A DNA stretch of 64,000 bases from Aeromonas sobria (lineage in GTDB: Bacteria > Pseudomonadota > Gammaproteobacteria > Enterobacterales > Aeromonadaceae). Within the stretch, counting starts at the first letter, position 1. The number at the start of each line of letters is the position of its first letter. Made by a program: the position numbers and the translations under genes. The DNA lies in the NCBI RefSeq assembly GCF_000820145.1, contig NZ_CDBW01000004.1, positions 62,001 to 126,000 on the forward strand. Reading direction: 5' to 3'. The notes beneath the pieces were generated by a model. That model saw only the letters and a program-made list of their open reading frames with translations, was not told where the DNA came from and made no database searches. This document shows, piece by piece, positions 1 through 7,964 of this stretch.

Positions 1-1173
1 ACGCTGGTTGGTCTGCTTGTCCTGCACTATTTCCAGCGCGGCCACCAGCCCGCGGCCACGGGTTTCCCCCACCAGCGGATGATCGGCCAGCTCCGCCCAG
101 CGGCGCTGCAAATAGGGGCCGATGGTATCATGCACTCGCTTAACTATGCTCTCTTTCTGCATAAGCTGGATATTGGCCACCGCCACGGCGCAGGAGACCG
201 GATGACCCGAGTAGGTGAAGCCGTGATTGAACTCGCCCCCCTCCTCCACCAGCCCCTTGGCAACCCGGTCGCTCACCATCACAGCGCCGAGCGGCAGGTA
301 GCCGGAGGTGATCCCCTTGGCCAGGCACATCAGATCCGGCTTGATGCCAAACCCTTCGCTGGCAAACCAGTGGCCGGTGCGGCCAAAACCGCAGATAACC
401 TCGTCGGCGATCAGCAGAATGCCGTAGTGATCGCAGATCCGCTGGATCTCCGGCCAGTAGCTGTCAGGCGGAATGATGACGCCGCCCGCCCCCTGGATCG
501 GCTCGCCGATAAAGGCGGCCACCTTGTCCACCCCCAGCTCCAGAATCTTCTGCTCCAGCTGACGGGCCCGCTCCAGCCCGAACTCGTGGGCACTCATCCC
601 CTGCCCCTCACCGAAGTGATAGGGCTGATCGATGTGCACTATGCCGGGAATGGGCAGGCCACCCTGGGCATGCATCCCCTTCATACCGCCGAGACTCGCC
701 CCCGCCACGGTAGAGCCGTGGTAGGCGTTGTGGCGACTGATGATCACCTGTTTGTCAGGCTGACCCTTGCTGGCCCAGTAGTGACGCACCATCCGCAGCA
801 CGGTGTCGTTGCACTCGGAGCCGGAGCCGGTAAAGAAAACACGATTGAGATGAGCTGGGGTCACCTCGGCCAGCAGGGTCGCCAGCTCGATCACTGGCGG
901 GTGAGCGGTCTGGAAGAACAGGTTGTAGTAGGGCAACTGCTGCATCTGGCGAGTGGCTGCATCCACCAGCTCTTGTCGGCCATAGCCCATGTTGACGCAC
1001 CACAGGCCCGCCATGCCGTCGAGAATGCGGTGGCCGTCGGAATCTTCGAGATAGACGCCGCTGGCCTTGGTGATGATGCGCGAGCCCTTCTTGTTCAGGG
1101 CCTGAAAGTCGGTAAAGGGGTGCAGGTGGTGGCTGGCATCCAGCTGTTGCCACTCACGGGTTGTCTGCTGCAT
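1..1173 (-). CDS. Class III PLP-dependent aminotransferase (3' end outside window)
   Basis: Transaminase of the class III (omega) group, resembling putrescine-pyruvate or beta-alanine-pyruvate aminotransferases; it would pass an amino group from a diamine or omega-amino acid to pyruvate in the cytoplasm. The frame runs 391 codons from ATG 1173 to base 1 without a stop, so roughly the last 60-70 residues of a ~455-residue family are missing. Visible motifs: GSGSECND near residue 117, HNAYHGST near 149, the PLP-contacting Asp in ADEVICGFGRTG (Asp257) and the Schiff-base Lys in CLAKGITSG (Lys286). GAGGAG lies six bases before the start. The glutamine synthetase-like gene lies upstream on the same strand, which suggests polyamine catabolism; the exact substrate is inference. 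Confidence 0.9.
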   Translation of the reverse strand, partial: MQQTTREWQQLDASHHLHPFTDFQALNKKGSRIITKASGVYLEDSDGHRILDGMAGLWCVNMGYGRQELVDAATRQMQQLPYYNLFFQTAHPPVIELATLLAEVTPAHLNRVFFTGSGSECNDTVLRMVRHYWASKGQPDKQVIISRHNAYHGSTVAGASLGGMKGMHAQGGLPIPGIVHIDQPYHFGEGQGMSAHEFGLERARQLEQKILELGVDKVAAFIGEPIQGAGGVIIPPDSYWPEIQRICDHYGILLIADEVICGFGRTGHWFASEGFGIKPDLMCLAKGITSGYLPLGAVMVSDRVAKGLVEEGGEFNHGFTYSGHPVSCAVAVANIQLMQKESIVKRVHDTIGPYLQRRWAELADHPLVGETRGRGLVAALEIVQDKQTNQR

Positions 1174-1362
1174 GTATTGCTCCTCGGTTCCTTCGATTTA
1201 GCAGGATTATTTTGTCAATTCATCAGGAGGGCTGGCATATCCGCAGTCACTGCCACTCACGGGTGTCAGCTGCATGTATTGCTCCCCTGCGCCTTCGATT
1301 TAGCAGGATTCTGGCGTCAAATAGTCAGGCGGGCTGGCACGTTCGCAGCCACTGCCACTCAC
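1148..1362. repeat. Imperfect tandem duplication over the aminotransferase start
   Basis: Copy 1 (1148-1250) holds codons 1 to about 8 of the aminotransferase, its ribosome site and leader. Copy 2 (1251-1352) repeats it with substitutions and a 1-bp length change. The first ten bases of the unit (TGCCACTCAC) occur a third time at 1353-1362, as expected if that short homology seeded the duplication. The unit is about 102-103 bp. Copy 2 keeps a start codon (1273-1275) with GGGGAG six bases before it. Confidence 0.85.
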
Positions 1363-1463
1363 AGGTGGCATATCGCCACCTGGCTCGTTTCCGGTGTCTT
1401 GGATACAGGGACCGGAGAGGCCGACTCTGGCCTCCCCGTTACAGGGGCTGGCCGCCCCCGGGG
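1174..1463. other. Gap between glutamine synthetase-like gene and aminotransferase
   Basis: About 290 bp filled mostly by the leader duplication. The part nearest the upstream gene has a short inverted repeat, GAGGCC (1417-1422) with GGCCTC (1429-1434), and C/G-rich stretches but no T-tract. It could reduce read-through, but it is not a convincing terminator, so co-transcription of the two genes remains possible. Confidence 0.4.
1207..1275 (-). other. Decoy mini-ORF (22 codons) made by the leader duplication
   Basis: ATG 1275 sits in the same ribosome-site context as the true start at 1173 (purine-rich box, then CAATAC, then ATG). The reading begins MQLT, against MQQT in the real protein, then diverges and ends at TAA 1207-1209, 33 bases before the real ATG. 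It may be a translated leader peptide or inert debris; no function is claimed. Confidence 0.45.
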
Positions 1464-2822
1464 TCAGACGTTGAGCAGCAGGAACTCCCGCTCCCAGCGA
1501 CTGATAACCCCGAAGTAGGTTTCATACTCTTTGCGTTTTACCGCAACGAAGGCACGGATAAAGCGCTCACCCAGCATCTCCTTGATGGGTTCGCACTGCT
1601 CGAGATGACTGAGCGCCTCCTCCAGCGAACGGGGCAGGCTATAGGGCAGCTCGTAAGCGCTCGACTTCATCTCCGGCAGCGGCTCCAGCTTCTCCATCAT
1701 GCCGAGGTAGCCACAGGCCAGAGTGGCGGCTAGCGCCAGATAGGGGTTGGCATCGGCACCGGCAAAGCGGTTCTCTACCCGACGGGCGCTCGGATCGGAG
1801 AAGGGCACCCGCAGGCCGCAGGTACGGTTCTCTACGCCCCACTGGACGTTGCGCGGCGCGCTCTCACCGAAAGTCAGGCGGCGGTAGGAGTTGACGTTGG
1901 GGGCCAGCAGCGCGGTCACCGCTGGCGTGTATTTCTGCAGACCGGCGATAAAGTGCATGAACTGCTCGCTGTTGCCGCCGTTATCGGTACCAAACAGGTT
2001 GCGACCATTCGCATCTTCCAGGCTCTGGTGGATGTGCATGGCGGAGCCCGGCTCATCGCTCATCGGCTTGGCCATGAAGGTGGCATAGATACCGTGCTTG
2101 TGGGCCGCTTCACGCATGGTGCGCTTGAACAGGAACACCTGATCCGCCAGATCGATGGCATCACCATGCAGGAAGTTGATCTCCATCTGGGCAGCACCCG
2201 ACTCGTGGATCAGGGTGTCAACCTCCAGCTCCTGCGCCTCGCAGTAGTCATACATATCTTCAAAAATCGGGTCGAACTCGTTGACCGCATCGATACTGAA
2301 CGACTGGCGGGCGGTCTCCGGGCGGCCGTTGCGACCGACCGGTGGCACCAATGGATAATCGGGGTCTTCGTTGCGCTTGACCAGATAGAATTCCAGCTCG
2401 GGGGCCACCACCGGCTTCCAGCCCTGCTTCTCGTAAAATGACAAAACCCGACGCAGCACTGAGCGTGGCGCTATGTCGATCAACTTGCCGTTGATGTCAA
2501 AACAGTCGTGGATAACCTGCGCGGTGGGCTCCAGCGCCCAGGGGACAAAACGGATGGTGTTGGGGTCAGGATAGAGCTGCATGTCCCGCTCCAGCGGGTC
2601 GATCATGCTGTCATCATCCGGATATTCACCGGTCACCGTCTGGGTGAAAATCACCTCGGGCAGACGCATGCCCCCTTCGCGCAAAAACTTGTTGGCTGGG
2701 ATGATCTTCCCCCGGGCATTGCCGGTGAAATCCGGGAACAGGCACTCCACTTCCGTGATGCGATTGCTCTCCATCCAGCCTTTGATACTGTCCATGTTAA
2801 ACCCCGACTTTACGGTTGCCAT
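1464..2822 (-). CDS. Glutamine synthetase family protein, gamma-glutamylpolyamine synthetase-like
   Basis: Type I glutamine synthetase fold. The sequence groups with PuuA-like enzymes that ligate glutamate to putrescine or related amines using ATP, the first step of gamma-glutamylated polyamine degradation. Visible: beta-grasp N-domain (GNARGKIIPANKF), metal ligands in APELEFYL and GAAQMEINFLHGD, the MHIHQSL nucleotide loop, NSYRRL, and the signature RVENRFAGADANPYLALAA near residue 340. The usual length of ~450 residues is met. The start is uncertain: ATG 2822 is used here, TTG 2828 and ATG 2795 are alternatives, and no clear ribosome site precedes ATG 2822, which instead abuts a hairpin. 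The aminotransferase follows downstream. The family call is firm; the exact substrate is inferred. Confidence 0.88.
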   Translation of the reverse strand: MATVKSGFNMDSIKGWMESNRITEVECLFPDFTGNARGKIIPANKFLREGGMRLPEVIFTQTVTGEYPDDDSMIDPLERDMQLYPDPNTIRFVPWALEPTAQVIHDCFDINGKLIDIAPRSVLRRVLSFYEKQGWKPVVAPELEFYLVKRNEDPDYPLVPPVGRNGRPETARQSFSIDAVNEFDPIFEDMYDYCEAQELEVDTLIHESGAAQMEINFLHGDAIDLADQVFLFKRTMREAAHKHGIYATFMAKPMSDEPGSAMHIHQSLEDANGRNLFGTDNGGNSEQFMHFIAGLQKYTPAVTALLAPNVNSYRRLTFGESAPRNVQWGVENRTCGLRVPFSDPSARRVENRFAGADANPYLALAATLACGYLGMMEKLEPLPEMKSSAYELPYSLPRSLEEALSHLEQCEPIKEMLGERFIRAFVAVKRKEYETYFGVISRWEREFLLLNV

Positions 2823-2825
2823 TGG

Positions 2826-2855
2826 CAAGGGTGTCTAATATATGGAACACCCTTG
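2826..2855. promoter_or_regulatory. Perfect 9-bp inverted repeat abutting the glutamine synthetase-like start
   Basis: CAAGGGTGT (2826-2834) and ACACCCTTG (2847-2855) are exact inverted complements separated by 12 AT-rich bases. The repeat ends four bases before ATG 2822. In DNA it could be an operator; in mRNA it forms a 9-bp hairpin beside the start and replaces a visible ribosome site. Which applies is not known. Confidence 0.55.
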
Positions 2856-3285
2856 TTATAAAATTGTAATCAACATCACCATAAAAGCCCGCCATCAAGG
2901 GCAATGTCAAGCGGGCGTGTTTAAAAAACTATAAATAACGGCGCATATAATGACCAAGTCGGCACCAAATACTAAACACATACTGTCCGACCGAGCGGGT
3001 GTTAAACCACCATCCCATTAACTGCAAAGCGGATGCCAACACCCGGGGTGCCGGATGGCAAAATCTGCTCAATTCCCCGCCAGAATGGGCCATTTTTTTG
3101 CAAGGGCGCACAATCCTTATGCTATTTGCTTTGCTTGGCTGCATTTTTTTGGTACAAGGCCCGCCCTGATTTGCACTCTCTTGCATGGAACTGGTGCAAA
3201 TCGGGATACAAGGGCTTGGTCTGTAGGCAGACAGCCCCCATAAACAGGGATTATTGGGTTAGCAAACTGACTGGTAGTTAATCGT
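2856..3285. promoter_or_regulatory. Divergent intergenic region with two further hairpins
   Basis: No gene recognised in this ~430 bp. It separates the leftward glutamine synthetase-like gene from the rightward DksA-type gene and must hold both promoters. Two structures stand out. The first is a perfect 9-bp inverted repeat GATTTGCAC (3168-3176) / GTGCAAATC (3194-3202) with a 17-base spacer. The second is a compound hairpin at 3212-3237 (GGGCT, GTCTG pairing with CAGAC, AGCCC) that would lie in the 5' leader of the DksA-type mRNA. Confidence 0.5.
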
Positions 3286-3672
3286 ATGTGTGATTTCATG
3301 ACTGAAGACCAACTGGCCTTTTACAAGGGGCAGATCGAGCGACAGATCGTCGAGCTCGAAGAACGCCTCAGCTCTCAGGCTAGCCAGGCCATCGCCACCG
3401 ACACCAACGAGATGGCTGATGAAATTGACCGTGCCAGTATCGAGGAAGCCCGCCGTCTGGAGCTGAACCGCATCGAGCACGACAAGCTGCACCTGCGCAA
3501 GTTACGGGGCGCGTTAAAGCGAATGAACGAAGGGGACTTCGGTTACTGCGAATCTTGCGGTGACGAGATCTCCCTCAAGCGGCTGCATGCCCGTCCGGAA
3601 TCCCGTTTCTGTGTCGAATGCCAGAGCACCAAGGAATTTAACGATACCCACGTGTTCCGCCGCGTCGCCTGA
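3286..3672 (+). CDS. DksA/TraR-family zinc-finger RNA polymerase regulator
   Basis: A 128-residue protein of the DksA/TraR family, which binds the secondary channel of RNA polymerase and tunes initiation, in E. coli together with ppGpp. Two long helices (about residues 6-35 and 50-82) form the coiled coil. The tip keeps the DksA signature D-x-x-D-x-A as DEIDRA (Asp45, Asp48, Ala50). A four-cysteine zinc site follows (Cys88, Cys91, Cys109, Cys112). It is shorter than canonical DksA (~150 residues), so it is probably a paralogue. Start ATG 3286 or the in-frame ATG 3298; neither has a strong ribosome site. The retained tip acids suggest an active effector, which is inference. Confidence 0.9.
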   Translation: MCDFMTEDQLAFYKGQIERQIVELEERLSSQASQAIATDTNEMADEIDRASIEEARRLELNRIEHDKLHLRKLRGALKRMNEGDFGYCESCGDEISLKRLHARPESRFCVECQSTKEFNDTHVFRRVA

Positions 3673-3777
3673 TCCCGCCAGGCACTGTCACTGGTCTCTG
3701 GCGAACCCTCGTCAGCAAGATAGTGGCAAGTTCTGTTAGACTCCGGGCACGTCCCGGAATCGACAGGAGAACTGCGC

Positions 3778-4632
3778 GTGAAATGGCTCATCAAACTGTG
3801 TTTGTGTCTGCCGCTGCTGGCACAAGCACAGGTTTTGACGGTGAAAGTCCCCAGCCGTCCCATCAACAATCTCGATCAAGAGTACCAGCTCAAACTGCTG
3901 GAACTGGCGCTGACCCGTGCCGGGCAACCCTTTCGCATCCAGCCTGTCGACCTCGATCTCAACCAGTTCACCCTCCAGCAGCAGCTGAGCAAGGGCAAGA
4001 CCATCAACGTGTTCTGGATGGGTACCTCCAGCGCACTCGAATCCTCCCTGATCGCCGTCCCCATTCCGCTGTTTCGCGGGCTGGAAGGATTGCGGCTGTC
4101 GTTCATCCACGCTGAAGCTCAGGAGAAGTTCAACCAGATCAACACCCTGGCCGACCTCAAACAGCTAAAGGCGGGGCAAGGGGTGGGCTGGGCCGATAAC
4201 AAAATTCTGGAAAATGCCGGCATTCCCACCTACGCCGGCCGTTACAGCAATCTGTTTCGGCTGATCAACGACGGCGACAAGCTCGACTTCTTCCCGCGCT
4301 CGCTGGTGGAGATTTACGCCGAGCGCAGCGAACTGGTGGCGCAGTATCCCAACCTCGCCATTGATCAGCACCTGCTGATCCGCTACCCCTTTGCCCAGTT
4401 CTTCTTCGTCAGCCCCGAATACCCCAAGCTGGCCAAGGCGATCCAGACCGGGCTGGAGCGGGCCTACGCCGATGGCAGCTTTATGCAGTTCTTCCATGAA
4501 AATCCGAAGATCCGCGAAGCACTGGCCAGCGCCAACCTCGACCAACGGGTCACCATAGCACTGCCCAATCCGGACATGACCCCATTGCTAAAAAGCATTC
4601 CGGCCCAATATTGGGAGTATCCACCTCAGTGA
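3778..4632 (+). CDS. Periplasmic solute-binding-like protein
   Basis: A 284-residue exported protein. The N-terminus KWLIKLCLCLPLLAQAQ is a signal peptide, probably cleaved after AQA. The rest resembles bacterial type II periplasmic binding proteins of the amino-acid (SBP_bac_3-like) kind: an N-terminal lobe, an INTLADLKQLKAGQGVGW segment near residue 120 and a returning lobe ending in an aromatic tail. No permease or ATPase gene is adjacent, so it may be an orphan sensor or partner of a distant transporter. Start GTG 3778 is chosen because CAGGAGA lies nine bases upstream and the signal peptide begins there. Ligand unknown. Confidence 0.75.
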   Translation: MKWLIKLCLCLPLLAQAQVLTVKVPSRPINNLDQEYQLKLLELALTRAGQPFRIQPVDLDLNQFTLQQQLSKGKTINVFWMGTSSALESSLIAVPIPLFRGLEGLRLSFIHAEAQEKFNQINTLADLKQLKAGQGVGWADNKILENAGIPTYAGRYSNLFRLINDGDKLDFFPRSLVEIYAERSELVAQYPNLAIDQHLLIRYPFAQFFFVSPEYPKLAKAIQTGLERAYADGSFMQFFHENPKIREALASANLDQRVTIALPNPDMTPLLKSIPAQYWEYPPQ

Positions 4633-4704
4633 TGGCGCAGGATGATGATTATCACGCCCATGCAACTCGTTACTGAGGCCCGCAACCTGCTGGCGAGGAA
4701 CAAC

Positions 4705-5175
4705 ATGAACAGATTACAAGGGTCGCTGCTGCTGGCGAGCTGTTTACTGGCGATGCCCGCCATGGCTGACAAGGCTGACCCCATCGGTGAGGTGAGCACC
4801 TCTTTCAAGCTGTTAGGCCCCAACCACAAAATTTTGGTAGAAGCCTTTGATGACCCGCGTATCGACGGGGTCGCCTGCTATCTGGCGCGCCCCAAGACCG
4901 GCGGCGTAAAAGGCGGACTGGGGCTGGCGGAAGATCCCTCCCACGCCTCCCTGTCGTGCCACCAGATCGGCCCCATCACCCTGCCCGAGAAGTTGAAAGC
5001 GGGGGAAGAGGTGTTCGACGTCAGCACCTCGCTGGTGTTCAAGGAGCAGAAAGTGGTGCGTTTTTACGACAAAAAACGCAATGCGCTGGTTTACCTGACC
5101 TACAGCACCAAACTGGTGGATGGTTCGTACAAGAGTGCAGTCAGCGCGGTTCCCATCATGCCATGGGGACAATGA
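4705..5175 (+). CDS. creA: CreA family periplasmic protein
   Basis: A 156-residue protein matching E. coli CreA in length and in its conserved blocks: [52 protein letters not shown] and [11 protein letters not shown]. Function is unknown; in E. coli it is the first gene of the cre region, but no creBCD partners follow here. A signal peptide ([20 protein letters not shown]) is present only if translation begins at ATG 4705, which has GAGGA seven bases upstream. The frame is open back to 4642, but that extension would bury the signal sequence, so the shorter start is preferred. Confidence 0.88.
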   Translation: MNRLQGSLLLASCLLAMPAMADKADPIGEVSTSFKLLGPNHKILVEAFDDPRIDGVACYLARPKTGGVKGGLGLAEDPSHASLSCHQIGPITLPEKLKAGEEVFDVSTSLVFKEQKVVRFYDKKRNALVYLTYSTKLVDGSYKSAVSAVPIMPWGQ

Positions 5176-5249
5176 CCTGCCGGTTTGTCCGGTGATAGCT
5201 GACCCATTTTGTTGTAATTTAACGACACACACGCTGCGGAGCACACACC

Positions 5250-6239
5250 ATGAAGGTCGCCGTATTCAGTACCAAGAGCTATGACAAAGAGCATTTCAAC
5301 CAGGCCAACAGCCAGTACGGCTTCGATCTGGAGTTTTTCGATGTGCGGCTGGAGGCCAAAACGGCCCGACTGGCTCACGGCTTCCCGGTGGTGTGCCTGT
5401 TCGTCAATGACGATGCCGACCGCGAGGTATTGACCGAACTGGCCGCCAACGGCACCAAGGTCATCGCCCTGCGCTGCGCCGGTTACAACAACGTGGATCT
5501 GGCCGCCGCCAAGGAGTTAGGACTGAAAGTGGTGCGGGTGCCCGCCTACTCCCCCGAAGCGGTGGCCGAGCACGCGGTCGGCCTGATGATGACCCTCAAC
5601 CGCCGCATCCATAAGGCCTATCAGCGCACCCGCGATGCCAACTTCTCGCTGGAGGGGCTGGTCGGCTTCAACATGTTCGGCCGCACCGCCGGCATTATCG
5701 GCACCGGCAAGATCGGCATCGCTACCCTGCGCATCCTCAAGGGCTTCGGCATGCGCCTGCTGGTGAGCGACCCCTACCCCAATCAGGCGGCCATCGAGCT
5801 GGGGGCCGAGTATGTGGATCTCGATACCCTGTTCCGTCAATCCGATGTCATCAGCCTGCACTGCCCGCTGTTCAGTGAGAATTACCATCTGCTGAACAAG
5901 GAGGCGTTCGCCAAGATGAAGGACGGGGTGATGATCATCAACACCAGCCGTGGCGGCCTGCTCGACTCCAACGCCGCCATCGAGGCACTCAAGACCTCCC
6001 GCATCGGCGCGCTGGGGTTGGATGTCTACGAGGAGGAGGAAGATCTGTTCTTCGCCGACAAGTCCAACGAGGTGATCACCGATGACGTGTTCCGCCGTCT
6101 GTCGGCCTGCCACAACGTGCTGTTCACCGGCCATCAGGCGTTCCTGACCCGCGAGGCGCTGCACGCCATCGCCGATACCACCCTCGGCAATATCCGCGCC
6201 ATCGAGAGCCAGGGCCACTCCGACAACGAAGTGGAATAA
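5250..6239 (+). CDS. ldhA: Fermentative D-lactate dehydrogenase
   Basis: NADH-dependent D-2-hydroxyacid dehydrogenase that reduces pyruvate to D-lactate during fermentation in the cytoplasm. 329 residues, the same length as E. coli LdhA. Visible: catalytic-domain N-terminus MKVAVFSTKSYDKEHF, the Rossmann motif GIIGTGKIG near residue 150, the catalytic Arg in NTSRGGLLD near 235, the Glu-containing DVYEEEEDLFF and the catalytic His in FTGHQAFLT near 295. Start ATG 5250 is preceded by GCGGAG. Promoter signals are not obvious. It is followed by a strong hairpin and the duplicated leader of the next gene. Confidence 0.96.
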   Translation: MKVAVFSTKSYDKEHFNQANSQYGFDLEFFDVRLEAKTARLAHGFPVVCLFVNDDADREVLTELAANGTKVIALRCAGYNNVDLAAAKELGLKVVRVPAYSPEAVAEHAVGLMMTLNRRIHKAYQRTRDANFSLEGLVGFNMFGRTAGIIGTGKIGIATLRILKGFGMRLLVSDPYPNQAAIELGAEYVDLDTLFRQSDVISLHCPLFSENYHLLNKEAFAKMKDGVMIINTSRGGLLDSNAAIEALKTSRIGALGLDVYEEEEDLFFADKSNEVITDDVFRRLSACHNVLFTGHQAFLTREALHAIADTTLGNIRAIESQGHSDNEVE

Positions 6240-6273
6240 GGGCTCATCCCTTCATCCTGTTCTTCATTGCTGT

Positions 6274-6297
6274 GCGCCGGGTTGTGAGACCCGGCGC
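6274..6297 (+). terminator. Hairpin after ldhA
   Basis: GCGCCGGGT (6274-6282) pairs perfectly with ACCCGGCGC (6289-6297) around a six-base loop. The nearest T-run is some 20 bases further on, so it is a strong stem but not a textbook intrinsic terminator. A weaker copy (one mismatch and one wobble) lies 106 bp downstream because the region is duplicated. Confidence 0.6.
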
Positions 6298-6343
6298 CTT
6301 CGGGTAGGCTAGCCCCCCTTTTTTATTCAGGAGTCTGGCGCCC

Positions 6344-6466
6344 ATGTTGATCGGATTTGCTCACTGTACCTCCGACTGTGCGTCGGGTTGTGAGACCCGG
6401 CACCTTCGGGTAGGCCAGCCCTCCTTTTTTACTCTGGAGTCTGGCACCCATGTTTATCGGATTTGA
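6344..6466 (+). other. Decoy mini-ORF (40 codons) with a YegD-like head
   Basis: ATG 6344 begins MLIGFAHCTSDCA, an evident copy of YegD residues 1-13, then reads through the second hairpin copy in a frame unrelated to any protein. It stops at TGA 6464-6466, overlapping the true yegD start by 17 bases in another frame. It shares the GGAG spacing of the real start, so ribosomes could load here; no function is claimed. Confidence 0.45.
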
Positions 6467-7811
6467 TTACGGCACCTCCAACTGTGCCGTGGCCGTGATG
6501 GAACAAGGTAGCCCCAGGCTGCTCAATCTCGGCGCATCCCGCTATCTCCCCTCCACCCTGCATGCGCCCCACCGGGATGCCATCGCCGGTCTGTTGGCCG
6601 AAGGGCTGGCACCCGCCCAGCAGGCGGAGTACCTCAAGCTGCGTGGCCCCGTGGTCACCCGCGCCCAGATGGTTCGTCGCCAGATGCGTGAAGAGGGGCT
6701 GATCGACGAGCTCTGCTTTGGTGGCGCTGCGCTGGAGCGCTATCTGGAAGAGCCGGATGACGGCTACTACATCAAATCGCCGAAATCCTTCCTCGGTGCC
6801 TATGGCCTCAAGGCCCCCCAGATAGCCCTGTTTGAAGACATCGTCTGCGCCATGATGCTCCACGTCCGCCAGCAGGCGGAGCAGCAGCTCGGTGCCCCAA
6901 TCCGCCAGGCGGTGATCGGCCGTCCGGTCAACTTCCAGGGTCTGGCAGGGGAAGATAGCAACAGCCAAGCCATCGCCATCCTGACCGAGGCGGCCCGTCT
7001 GGCCGGGTTCGAGCAGGTGGAGTTTCTCTATGAGCCGGTGGCCGCCGGTTTTGAATTCGAGGCGCGCCTCAGCGAAGACGCCGTGGTGCTGGTGGTGGAT
7101 ATCGGCGGCGGTACCACCGACTGCTCCATGCTGCGGATGGGCCCCAGCTACCGCGATCAGCTGGATCGCAGCGGCGACCTGCTCGGTCACAGCGGCCAGC
7201 GGATCGGCGGCAATGACTTCGATATCCGCCTGACGGTGGAGGGGATGATGCCGCTGCTCGGCATGCACGAGACCCTCAAAACCGGCAAGCCGCTGCCCCA
7301 CCCGCTGTTCTGGGACGCCGCCGCCATCAACGATGTCAGCGCCCAGAGCCGTTTCTACAGCCTCGACACCGCTCGCCAGTTGCAGGATCTGCAGCTCGAC
7401 AGCCAGCCCGGCAGCAAGCTAAAGCGCTTGGCCAACCTGCGGGCCCACAAGCTCAGCCACCAGCTGGTATGGCGCGCCGAGCAGGGCAAGATCGCCCTCT
7501 CGGAGCAGCCGCTGAATCGCCAGTCGCTGGCCGAGCTGGAAAAAGGACTGGAAGCGGAGCTGACCCGCGAGCAACTGGCCAACGCCTCTGCCCTGTTGCT
7601 GGAGAAAATTGGCGAGCTGATGGATGAAGCCATTGCCAATGCCGGTGTGCAACCGGATCGCATCTTCGTCACCGGCGGTAGCGCCCGCTCGCCGCTGATC
7701 GCCAGCTTTATCCGCCAGAAGCTCCCGGCTATCCCGCTCGAGGGTGGTGATGACTTCGGCTCGGTTGCTTCGGGTCTTGCCCGTTATGCCGAGCGGTTGT
7801 TCGCACAATAA
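6450..7811 (+). CDS. yegD: Hsp70-like chaperone YegD
   Basis: An actin-fold ATPase of the Hsp70 superfamily lacking the usual substrate-binding tail; 453 residues, as expected for YegD. Visible ATPase signatures: phosphate-1 MFIGFDYGTSNCAVAV at the N-terminus, phosphate-2 VVDIGGGTTDCSM near residue 218, and the adenosine motif IFVTGGSARSPL near 412. The client and role are poorly known in any species. GGAG stands ten bases before ATG 6450. A pseudo-start lies 106 bp upstream because the leader is duplicated. A hairpin closes the gene downstream. Confidence 0.92.
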   Translation: MFIGFDYGTSNCAVAVMEQGSPRLLNLGASRYLPSTLHAPHRDAIAGLLAEGLAPAQQAEYLKLRGPVVTRAQMVRRQMREEGLIDELCFGGAALERYLEEPDDGYYIKSPKSFLGAYGLKAPQIALFEDIVCAMMLHVRQQAEQQLGAPIRQAVIGRPVNFQGLAGEDSNSQAIAILTEAARLAGFEQVEFLYEPVAAGFEFEARLSEDAVVLVVDIGGGTTDCSMLRMGPSYRDQLDRSGDLLGHSGQRIGGNDFDIRLTVEGMMPLLGMHETLKTGKPLPHPLFWDAAAINDVSAQSRFYSLDTARQLQDLQLDSQPGSKLKRLANLRAHKLSHQLVWRAEQGKIALSEQPLNRQSLAELEKGLEAELTREQLANASALLLEKIGELMDEAIANAGVQPDRIFVTGGSARSPLIASFIRQKLPAIPLEGGDDFGSVASGLARYAERLFAQ

Positions 7812-7819
7812 GCAAACCG

Positions 7820-7847
7820 ATGGCAACATCCACCCGGGTGTTGCCAT
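7820..7847 (+). terminator. Hairpin after yegD
   Basis: ATGGCAACA (7820-7828) and TGTTGCCAT (7839-7847) pair over nine bases; the loop is itself rich in CCCGGG. Only TTTC follows, so it is a probable but weak rho-independent terminator. Confidence 0.55.
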
Positions 7848-7964
7848 TTCGCGACAGTGGTGCGGGACAAGGGGCGACAGAAGCAGTCGGTCACCCCCTC
7901 TAGCCCCCTGCGCCACAGCCAGTAAACAGGGTATTCTGGGCACTCCACCAACCGGAGCCCCCTC

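Larger units (their letters stand above)
6271..6482. repeat. 106-bp tandem duplication of the yegD leader and first codons
   Basis: 6271-6376 and 6377-6482 align without gaps; by hand about 93 of 106 positions agree. Each unit contains the hairpin, a T-run, a GGAG box, an ATG and the first 11 codons of yegD (MLIGFAHCTSD in copy 1, MFIGFDYGTSN in copy 2). The word CTGTGC occurs at the unit edge both in the intergenic DNA and inside yegD, which suggests microhomology as the origin. Confidence 0.9.

Noticed and set aside
79..1518. Long open frame opposite the aminotransferase
   Set aside because: It is antisense to a protein with clear class III aminotransferase motifs; its own translation is His/Leu/Gly-rich with no family resemblance, typical of GC-rich shadow frames.
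3212..3237. Riboswitch before the DksA-type gene
   Set aside because: It is a hairpin only; no known aptamer signature could be recognised, so it is left as an unnamed structure.
4642..4704. Longer N-terminus for CreA
   Set aside because: It would place a polar 21-residue extension before the signal peptide, and GAGGA fits the start at 4705.
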